A stretch of DNA of 7,265 bases from Bacillota bacterium (GTDB lineage: Bacteria; Bacillota; Clostridia; Clostridiales; Clostridiaceae). A program made the translations under genes and the position numbers. This document shows, one piece after another, positions 1-4,463 of this stretch. The notes beneath the pieces were generated by a model. It saw only the letters and a list, made by a program, of their open reading frames with translations. It was not told the DNA's origin and searched no databases. How positions within the stretch are numbered: position 1 is the stretch's first letter; each line of letters starts with the position of its first letter. The DNA lies in the NCBI GenBank assembly GCA_021779235.1, contig JAJYBA010000075.1, positions 1-7,265 on the forward strand, in the 5' to 3' direction.

Positions 1-1423
1 CCTTTTCAAAGGAAGTTATAACATTATGCACAGCAGCTACTGTGGCTGCATTGTGGATTTCTATATCTTCAGAGTCTAGCTTAGCCATTTTAATATTTTC
101 CTTTATAGTTCTTGAATAAAGGAAAGGTTCCTGAAGCACTATTCCCACATTATTTCTCATGTGCTTTCTTTCAATATCCTTAAGCTCTACTCCATCAACC
201 TTTATAGATCCACTATTATAGTCATAAAGTCTTAATAGAAGGTGTACAAGTGATGATTTACCTGAACCTGTTGGTCCAACAATAGCAACAGTTTCACCTT
301 TCTTTACTGTAAAACTTATATCCTTAAGAATTTCATTATTTTTCTCGTATTCAAAGTTTATATTTTCAAAGCTTATTTCACCTTTAATCTCTGGCTTTAA
401 TGCCTTTCCATATTCTTGTTCTACTGGCACATCAAGAATATTTGTTATTCTTTGAAGAGAAACAGACATTTTTCCCATATCTGAAAGAATTCTACCTAGC
501 TGTCTTACTGGCCACAGTAACATTCCTTCGTAGGTATTAAATACTACTAAAGTCCCCAAACTGATTTCTCCATTAACTGCAAAATATATGCCTGATATCA
601 AAACCAGACCAATTTGAGTCATACAAAGTATATCTGATGTAGACCAATAAGTTGAAAGTAGCTTTATTAATTTGAAATTCAAATCTCTATATTTTATATT
701 TTCTTTTTCATACTTTTCAATTTCAAAGTTCTGTCTTCCAAAAGCTTTTACCACTCTAACTCCGCTTAAATTTTCTTGAAGCACTGAAGATAGAACCCCC
801 TCCTGTGCATCTGACTTTTCAAAAGTGTTTTTTATTTTATAGAAAAACACATATGAAAATATAAATATAATTGGTACTATCACCATAGCAATAACCGTCA
901 TCTTTTTATTAAGTGACAACATCATTATAATCGCAAAGGTTACTATAAAAAACGCTCTTCCTATTTCCACCATTTGTGTTGCAAAGAATTTTCTAACGGT
1001 GTCCACATCTGAAGTACATCTTTGAATAAGGTCCCCTGATTCTGCTTTTACATGATATCCATAGGGTAAATTTTGAATATGATCATAAAGTTTCATTCGC
1101 ATATTCCTTGCAATGTTTTCAGCTGCCTGTGCAGAAAGTTTTCCTCTTAAAAATAAGAAAATCCCTCTTGTACAAGTAAGTGTTACAAGACTCAAAGAAC
1201 ATATCCATAGATTTCTAAATAGTACTTCTTTGCCACCTACTAACATAACAAGCTTTTCCATAGGTGCAGGAATGTCCATAGGTTTATTTCCTATTATTGA
1301 ATCTATTGTTAGTTTCATAACCATCGGTTCCATCATCGCTACAAAAGTAGCTGCTGCAATGGAAAGTATTGCTGTAATATATAATAATCTATTTCCCTTA
1401 GTTAACTTTAAAAGTTTCTTCAT
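1..1423 (-). CDS. ABC exporter, fused permease/ATPase (multidrug or lipid type), 3' end cut by window
   Basis: A half-transporter that would use ATP hydrolysis to export a drug, lipid or peptide across the cytoplasmic membrane. Only the first 474 residues are present; the family is usually about 580. Residues 1-310 are the six-helix membrane domain, with hydrophobic stretches near residues 13-35, 70-85 and 150-190 (including VIVPIIFIFSYVFF). The ATPase domain follows: Walker A GPTGSGKSS at residues 383-391 and the Q-loop LQEPF with Gln431. The window ends just before the LSGGQ signature would appear. The ATG is chosen because AAGGAGG lies eight bases upstream. A leader with a small peptide gene and two terminators precedes it, which suggests attenuation. 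The sequence looks like the YheI/BmrC-type subunit of Firmicutes heterodimers, so a partner subunit may follow to the left. The ABC assignment is secure; the substrate is unknown. Confidence 0.95.
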   Translation of the reverse strand, partial: MKKLLKLTKGNRLLYITAILSIAAATFVAMMEPMVMKLTIDSIIGNKPMDIPAPMEKLVMLVGGKEVLFRNLWICSLSLVTLTCTRGIFLFLRGKLSAQAAENIARNMRMKLYDHIQNLPYGYHVKAESGDLIQRCTSDVDTVRKFFATQMVEIGRAFFIVTFAIIMMLSLNKKMTVIAMVIVPIIFIFSYVFFYKIKNTFEKSDAQEGVLSSVLQENLSGVRVVKAFGRQNFEIEKYEKENIKYRDLNFKLIKLLSTYWSTSDILCMTQIGLVLISGIYFAVNGEISLGTLVVFNTYEGMLLWPVRQLGRILSDMGKMSVSLQRITNILDVPVEQEYGKALKPEIKGEISFENINFEYEKNNEILKDISFTVKKGETVAIVGPTGSGKSSLVHLLLRLYDYNSGSIKVDGVELKDIERKHMRNNVGIVLQEPFLYSRTIKENIKMAKLDSEDIEIHNAATVAAVHNVITSFEK

Positions 1424-1431
1424 ATAATTTG

Positions 1432-1438
1432 CCTCCTT
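1432..1438 (-). promoter_or_regulatory. Ribosome binding site of the ABC transporter gene
   Basis: The minus strand reads AAGGAGG followed by eight bases and ATG, a near-perfect Shine-Dalgarno site that fixes the start at 1423. Confidence 0.85.
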
Positions 1439-1514
1439 ATCGACAGACCTGATTTATATCCATTATTAAAGGGTATCTCAGTTCTAATATCATCCTAATA
1501 TATTTTCTGAGAAC

Positions 1515-1574
1515 TCAAGTGTAAAAATTAGAATTCCAGCCCCTATTTTTTTTGCAGTCATGTTTTTTAACCAT
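1515..1574 (-). CDS. Possible small leader ORF (19 codons) between the attenuator and the ABC gene
   Basis: An ATG at 1574 is preceded by AAGGAG with eight bases of spacing, a good ribosome binding site. It opens a frame of 19 codons beginning MVKKHDCKK and ending NFYT. A second frame starts 13 bases downstream at 1561 and runs to 1490 (23 codons, MTAKKIGAGILIFT then LEFSENILG); it looks more protein-like but has no ribosome binding site of its own. Removing one A from the A-run after ATGGTT would join the good start to this second frame. Either the peptide is a short leader, or the locus carries a one-base indel. The position, after both terminators and about 90 bases before the transporter start, suggests a translational leader. 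I recognise no family. Confidence 0.4.
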   Translation of the reverse strand: MVKKHDCKKNRGWNSNFYT

Positions 1575-1619
1575 TTTAATCACTCCTTCTTTTTAATCAA
1601 ACAAAAATTTATATAAATT

Positions 1620-1653
1620 AAAAAGCCGAAGAATATATATTCTACGGCTTTTT
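1620..1653 (-). terminator. Second intrinsic terminator of the ABC leader
   Basis: The near-perfect inverted repeat has GCCG (1625-1628) facing CGGC (1645-1648), then AGAATA facing TATTCT with one A-A mismatch. It is flanked by runs of A and T on both sides. In the leftward transcript it ends in UUUUU, and it could also act on the other strand. It lies between the leader peptide and the transporter, so transcription of the transporter requires reading through it. Its 5' arm can alternatively pair with the first terminator's 3' arm. Confidence 0.75.
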
Positions 1654-1675
1654 AACGTAAAAATTAGTTATTAAT

Positions 1676-1705
1676 GGTATACTTATGTTTTTACATAGTA
1701 CTCCC
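1676..1705 (-). other. Interrupted hairpin between the two leader terminators
   Basis: GGTATACTTATGT and ACATAGTACTCCC form an imperfect stem: ACATA/TATGT, then a one-base bulge, GTAT/GTAC-type pairs and a terminal GG/CC, around a loop of four T on the plus strand. No T-run follows it, so it is not itself a terminator. It would sit inside the loop of the proposed antiterminator and shorten the effective distance between its two arms. Confidence 0.4.
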
Positions 1706-1718
1706 TTTTAACACTAAT

Positions 1719-1750
1719 AAAAAAAGCCATAGGTACACAGCCCCTGGCTT
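1719..1750 (-). terminator. First intrinsic terminator (attenuator) after the leader peptide
   Basis: In the leftward transcript AAGCCA pairs with TGGCTT, with a short GG/CC extension inside, and a run of seven U follows directly. It begins about 35 bases after the stop codon of the 30-codon leader peptide. The stem is modest, which suits an attenuator that must be easily disrupted. Confidence 0.7.
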
Positions 1751-1784
1751 AAATAATTAATATAAATAACAAAGTTAATTAATA

Positions 1785-1877
1785 TTAAAAGCTTATACCA
1801 AGATCGTGTTTATATACCTTGTCAAATTTCACTGCAAAATTCACATTTTCAAATGTAAATCTCTTATATCTTAACAT
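1785..1877 (-). CDS. 30-residue leader peptide upstream of the ABC exporter
   Basis: This short gene starts with MLRYKRF, ends with KHDLGISF, and has a TAA stop. The start is well supported: AAGGAGGT with seven bases of spacing before ATG, and a near-consensus promoter about 45 bases upstream. It has no signal peptide, cysteine pair or Gly-Gly leader, so it does not look like a bacteriocin. It is rich in Phe, Lys, Val and Asp, with no run of one amino acid, so classic amino-acid attenuation is not indicated. Two terminators follow and then the transporter gene. In B. subtilis the leader peptide BmrB controls the exporter genes bmrCD by ribosome-dependent attenuation when ribosome-targeting drugs are present. 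The layout here is the same, but I see no recognisable sequence kinship to BmrB. That this peptide acts through translation in cis is inference. Confidence 0.7.
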   Translation of the reverse strand: MLRYKRFTFENVNFAVKFDKVYKHDLGISF

Positions 1878-1884
1878 AGTCACG

Positions 1885-1892
1885 ACCTCCTT
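1885..1892 (-). promoter_or_regulatory. Strong ribosome binding site of the leader peptide
   Basis: AAGGAGGT lies seven bases before the ATG at 1877. It is a full match to the 16S anti-Shine-Dalgarno core and the main argument that the 30-codon ORF is translated. Confidence 0.8.
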
Positions 1893-1904
1893 TTTAATAT
1901 TAGT

Positions 1905-1915
1905 TGTTGCCAACA
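1905..1915 (-). promoter_or_regulatory. Palindrome at the transcription start, possible operator
   Basis: TGTTGGCAACA is a perfect inverted repeat of two 5-base arms around one base. It begins about five bases after the -10 box, so it covers the expected transcription start. It could be a repressor site or a small 5' hairpin. It is short enough to be chance. Confidence 0.3.
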
Positions 1916-1920
1916 TAACC

Positions 1921-1949
1921 ATTATATACCTAAATTACATATATTACAA
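1921..1949 (-). promoter_or_regulatory. SigmaA-type promoter driving the leader peptide and ABC exporter
   Basis: The leftward strand has TTGTAA (1944-1949) as -35 and TATAAT (1921-1926) as a perfect -10, with exactly 17 bases between them. The predicted start falls near 1914, giving an untranslated stretch of about 35 bases before the leader peptide. Confidence 0.8.
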
Positions 1950-2004
1950 TATAAATTTGTAAAAAGATTCTTAAAATTCAAATTTATATATTAAACTTTT
2001 TAGC

Positions 2005-2207
2005 TTACTTTTCTATATCCTCTAAATATTCTAGAAATGAAACTTATAATTCTCCATCAGTATCATTATTATCTAGAAATAACTTAGGAACGTTAATTGC
2101 AGGTGCAGTCATAGGATAGAAATCTTAAACTACTTTTTCATTACTTCCTTTTGTTCTAAATGCTGCACATCAAGTCCTGAAATACTAGAGTCTTTAGGAA
2201 CTGTCAT
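2005..2207 (-). pseudogene. Decayed small ORFs in the position of unit A's immunity gene
   Basis: The ATG at 2207 overlaps the TGA stop of the toxin tip as ATGA, the typical coupling of a toxin with its immunity gene. However, this frame runs only 25 codons (MTVPKDSSISG...EQKEVMKK) before TAG at 2130-2132. Ninety-five bases further on, in another frame, ATG at 2112 gives 22 codons (MTAPAINVPKLFLDN...DGEL), a TAA, and 12 more codons (VSFLEYLEDIEK). Neither piece has a ribosome binding site beyond the ATGA coupling. The amino-acid composition is protein-like, rich in Asp, Glu, Leu and Lys. The most economical reading is the remains of an immunity gene broken by frameshift and nonsense mutations. 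Two unrelated tiny ORFs cannot be excluded. No family is recognised. Confidence 0.4.
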
Positions 2208-3280
2208 TTTATATGTACAGCTTTAGCCACCCCCTCAGGTGCTTGATACATTCCTACAAGACCAAACCGTATTGCAACTAAAGGTATAGCATTCATAAAT
2301 TCTGGATTTTGATCCTGCCACTCAGCAAGATTATTTCCAGTACTAATATAAACGTCATATGCTTTTCCAAATGCTCCATCTCCAAAATCACCAGGCATCG
2401 TTTTTTTGTTTTTGGCTTCCCATTTAGCTGCCGCATCCATATCTTCCTTAGTTGTACCTCTGATACTCGTTTGACTCAAATTGAAATTATTAGTTTTGCC
2501 TAACACATTACTACTATTTGGTACCGTAGACTTTGTTGCCGTACCTTTCGTTACTGGTGGCTTTGGGGTGACTTGCTTTGGACTTTCCAATGCCCGCCAA
2601 GTCTTAGGGCCAACAATCCCATCTGTTGCCAACTCTTTACTTTCCTGAAAGTTTATTACTGCTTTCAGTGTTAAAGATCCAAAATCTCCATCTGCACTAA
2701 GCTTAATTCCCTTTGCATTTAGCAATATTTGCAAATACATTACATAATCTCCCTTGGAACCCTTTTTTAAGATCGCCTTATTTGCTTGTACCTTTAGACC
2801 AGTTAAAAAAGGATCTCCAGTTTCATGATCCATTTCTACTCTATGCCCACTCGGATCAACATACTTAAGCGGATTATCATTAGCATATGCATAAAGATTT
2901 CTACTAAGTGGTTCCTTTATATCTCCCAAATAAGTATCCTGCTGAATAAATCTCATCATATCAGGTGAGTAATATCTAGCTCTTAGGTAAACAAGATCTC
3001 CCTCTATATCATGCATCTCTCCAGTAAGTCCATATGGACTGTTTGTTAGTCTTGCGTTCTTTGCTACTGGGTCAAGTGCTTCTCCGTATGGGGCAAATCT
3101 GTTGCTGTCTATTACCTCGGAGTTCATATTTGTTATTGCTGTTATGCTACCTATTGCATCCTGTAGGTAATATAGTGGGTTGTTGGGTTTACCTTCAACA
3201 TCCATTAAGTCCTCTACTCCTATTTCCTCTAGTCCATAGGTGTAGGCTGCTCTGTAGTCTCCGTTGATGTCTGTGGTCAT
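2204..3280 (-). CDS. Orphan Rhs C-terminal tip with peptidoglycan-binding domain (unit A toxin module)
   Basis: This is the end of an Rhs/YD-repeat protein carrying an exchangeable effector tip. Residues 1-146 are the Rhs-associated core end, including YYLQDAIGS, GDLVYLRARYYSPDMMRF and the closing motif YVDPSGH. Residues 165-231 are a peptidoglycan-binding type 1 domain (LKKGSKGDYVMYLQILLNAK, DGDFGSLTLKAVINFQ, DGIVGPKTWRAL). Residues 232-260 are a Pro/Thr/Lys/Ser linker. Residues 270-358 are an unrecognised C-terminus with GDFGDGAFGKAYDVYISTG. The Met at 3280 has no ribosome binding site and is internal to the Rhs core; the frame stays open upstream to a TGA at 3464-3466. The module therefore probably has no start of its own and is silent unless recombined onto a complete rhs gene. 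The wall-binding domain suggests action at or delivery across peptidoglycan. The toxic activity is unknown. Confidence 0.8.
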   Translation of the reverse strand: MTTDINGDYRAAYTYGLEEIGVEDLMDVEGKPNNPLYYLQDAIGSITAITNMNSEVIDSNRFAPYGEALDPVAKNARLTNSPYGLTGEMHDIEGDLVYLRARYYSPDMMRFIQQDTYLGDIKEPLSRNLYAYANDNPLKYVDPSGHRVEMDHETGDPFLTGLKVQANKAILKKGSKGDYVMYLQILLNAKGIKLSADGDFGSLTLKAVINFQESKELATDGIVGPKTWRALESPKQVTPKPPVTKGTATKSTVPNSSNVLGKTNNFNLSQTSIRGTTKEDMDAAAKWEAKNKKTMPGDFGDGAFGKAYDVYISTGNNLAEWQDQNPEFMNAIPLVAIRFGLVGMYQAPEGVAKAVHIK

Positions 3281-3466
3281 TAGGACTTCTTCATTCTCTT
3301 GGCTTACGTCGTTAATATAATTAGTTACCTCAAATACCTCTGGCTTTGTAAGATCAGTGTCCCCTGTTCCAGCTCCATCTTGGTAATGGGAGTTTTTCTT
3401 ATTCTTATACCAGCCTAAATGCTTCCCGTTATCTCCTTTGCTTTTATCTTTGTTATTTCCATTTCA
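2843..3466 (-). repeat. Rhs core-end direct repeat, copy A
   Basis: This segment aligns without gaps to 5239-5862. I count about 40 substitutions by eye, roughly 93% identity. Only about seven fall in the 270 bases nearest the tip; the rest lie toward the upstream end. The repeat stops exactly at the His codon of DPSGH, after which the two tips share nothing. Weaker similarity continues upstream to about 3487. Confidence 0.9.
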
Positions 3467-3490
3467 TTGACTGTTATCCCCATATTTTAC
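3281..3490 (-). pseudogene. Remnant of the Rhs core upstream of unit A, broken by a stop
   Basis: The reading frame of the unit A tip continues upstream without a start codon and encodes Rhs-like sequence (GWYKNKKNSHYQDGAG, LTKPEVFEVTNYINDV). It meets TGA at 3464-3466, where copy B has GCA (Ala) in the same place. A few more similar codons (KYGDNSQ) precede the stop, and then homology ends just before the terminator hairpin at 3509-3548. This is a 5'-truncated piece of a much longer rhs gene, consistent with a cassette displaced from its parent. Confidence 0.7.
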
Positions 3491-3506
3491 ATCTGCTCTT
3501 GGATGG

Positions 3507-3548
3507 AAAAAACCACCAAAATATACTTCTATAAATTTTGGTGGTTTT
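3507..3548 (-). terminator. Strong intrinsic terminator in front of unit A
   Basis: A perfect 14-bp stem pairs 3509-3522 (AAAACCACCAAAAT) with 3535-3548 (ATTTTGGTGGTTTT) around a 12-base loop. In the leftward direction the stem runs into UUUUUU. It lies between the unit B immunity gene and the promoterless Rhs tip of unit A, so it would stop read-through transcription into unit A. Confidence 0.8.
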
Positions 3549-3663
3549 CGTCCCTGGCTAGCGCCAAGTTTTTTTGTTTCTATTCTTTTCAAAGCCTTTC
3601 AACTTTTCTACTAAGCTTCTTATCTACTAAATCCGTATCAGATGCATCATCTTAGCCTAGCTA
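3549..3663. other. Short stretch without an intact gene between integrase relic and terminator
   Basis: The leftward frame that carries the integrase relic continues after two stops with about 20 open codons (DDASDTDLVDKKLSRKVERL) and then closes. It does not match the part of the unit B integrase that should follow, so a rearrangement junction lies near 3670. I cannot assign this fragment. Confidence 0.35.
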
Positions 3664-3792
3664 CGCATTTCCATTGAAATCTACTTCTTTACCTTCAATT
3701 AATGCTACAAAGGCAGAAGTGGCAGCAACATAACTTTCTACTGACTTTATGCTCTTCTCATCTTCATAAAGATATGTTTTGGAATTCTGTAG
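3664..3792 (-). pseudogene. Relic of a tyrosine recombinase N-terminal domain (unit A)
   Basis: A frame of 43 codons between stops encodes YEDEKSIKSVESYV, ATSAFVALIEGK and VDFNG. It aligns position by position with residues 13-45 of the truncated integrase at 6147-6503 (EEDEKNIKTIESYV, TSAFVAFIEEKG, VDFNG). Upstream the match continues in another frame: a 27-codon ORF from about 3849 contains MSINFKLTTEFQNISL and ends where the relic frame takes over, which points to a frameshift near 3768. Homology to the unit B integrase ends abruptly after VDFNG. No catalytic domain is present. This is the worn-down counterpart of the integrase in front of the other Rhs module. Confidence 0.75.
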
Positions 3793-3973
3793 TCAGTTTG
3801 AAGTTTATACTCATGTTCAAACCCATCCAACGAAAAGACTTACTCATTTTACATAACTTTGTCGTGATTTTTTCGTCTAGTATAGTTTGAGTTTTCCATC
3901 GAGTTTTAAACCTTATCAATATTTTAGGCCTATCAAACTGGCATTTTAAACTTAGGCTTTTATAATTAGTATA
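3793..3973. other. Stretch between the immunity gene and integrase relic
   Basis: Apart from the short frame near 3768-3849 described with the relic, I find no gene, terminator or convincing promoter. The plus strand holds only low-complexity open frames. A segment around 3789-3812 (GTAGTCAGTTT then a TTTATAC-like stretch) resembles 6740-6764 after the SUKH gene. Confidence 0.4.
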
Positions 3974-4453
3974 TTAAAACTCTACATTTGTTATAGGTGA
4001 TGACTTTAATACAAAGCCCTCTGATACTACCTTCTGCTTAACCCCATCTGAAATATAATAATCCTTACACTTGCTCATTGATGAATTAAGTTTTATCAGT
4101 CCCACACATTTTTTATATATTATTTCAATTTTCTTTGATTTATTGCATGACTTACCTTCCTTATTAAAAAACTTATTTTCATACCATACCCTTCCAGGGT
4201 TTACTTCATTATTATCAAACATCTTAGTTCTAGTGAGGGTAATTACCTCAGACAAAATTGTGTCTACAAATTCCTCTCTTTTTGATAGTTGCACACCTTC
4301 ATATGAAATGTACAATTGGCTCATTTGTGTTATGCCAAAGTCTGATACAGTTGTACCATTTTTACCCATAACAATGTACCCCAAACCTACCAAATTATTT
4401 ATCATTGTATCCTCTTCCTCTTTTGTAAAAAAGAATCTTGTTTGTTTTCCCAT
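3974..4453 (-). CDS. Putative immunity protein to the unit B nuclease toxin, 159 residues
   Basis: The position strongly suggests an antitoxin: it starts eight bases after the toxin tip's stop and in the same direction, and its ribosome binding site (GAGGTG) overlaps that TGA stop, so translation is likely coupled. The protein begins MGKQTRFFFTKEEEDTMINN and has an acidic N-terminal half followed by a Lys-rich middle (FFNKEGKSCNKSKKIEIIYKK). It has no signal peptide or membrane segment, so a cytoplasmic protein that binds and blocks the nuclease is expected. It ends SSPITNVEF. I recognise no named immunity family; it is not SUKH-like. The plus strand also carries a long open frame here (4071-4523), but it lacks a ribosome binding site and is hydrophobic in the way antisense shadows are. 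The role is inferred from context only. Confidence 0.8.
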   Translation of the reverse strand: MGKQTRFFFTKEEEDTMINNLVGLGYIVMGKNGTTVSDFGITQMSQLYISYEGVQLSKREEFVDTILSEVITLTRTKMFDNNEVNPGRVWYENKFFNKEGKSCNKSKKIEIIYKKCVGLIKLNSSMSKCKDYYISDGVKQKVVSEGFVLKSSPITNVEF

Positions 4454-4457
4454 TTGT

Positions 4458-4463
4458 CACCTC
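4458..4463 (-). promoter_or_regulatory. Ribosome binding site of the immunity gene, overlapping the toxin stop
   Basis: The minus strand reads TGAGGTGACAAATG: the toxin's TGA supplies the first bases of GAGGTG, and the immunity ATG follows four bases later. A ribosome finishing the toxin would be placed directly on the immunity start. Confidence 0.75.

Noticed and set aside
1113..1427. 104-codon plus-strand open frame
   Set aside because: It is antisense to the membrane domain of the ABC transporter, whose reading frame is unmistakable.
3034..3267. 77-codon plus-strand open frame rich in Leu
   Set aside because: It is antisense to the conserved Rhs core end and has no ribosome binding site.
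3419..3655. 78-codon plus-strand open frame
   Set aside because: It runs straight through the terminator hairpin and the Rhs remnant, with low-complexity Phe/Ser composition and no start signals.
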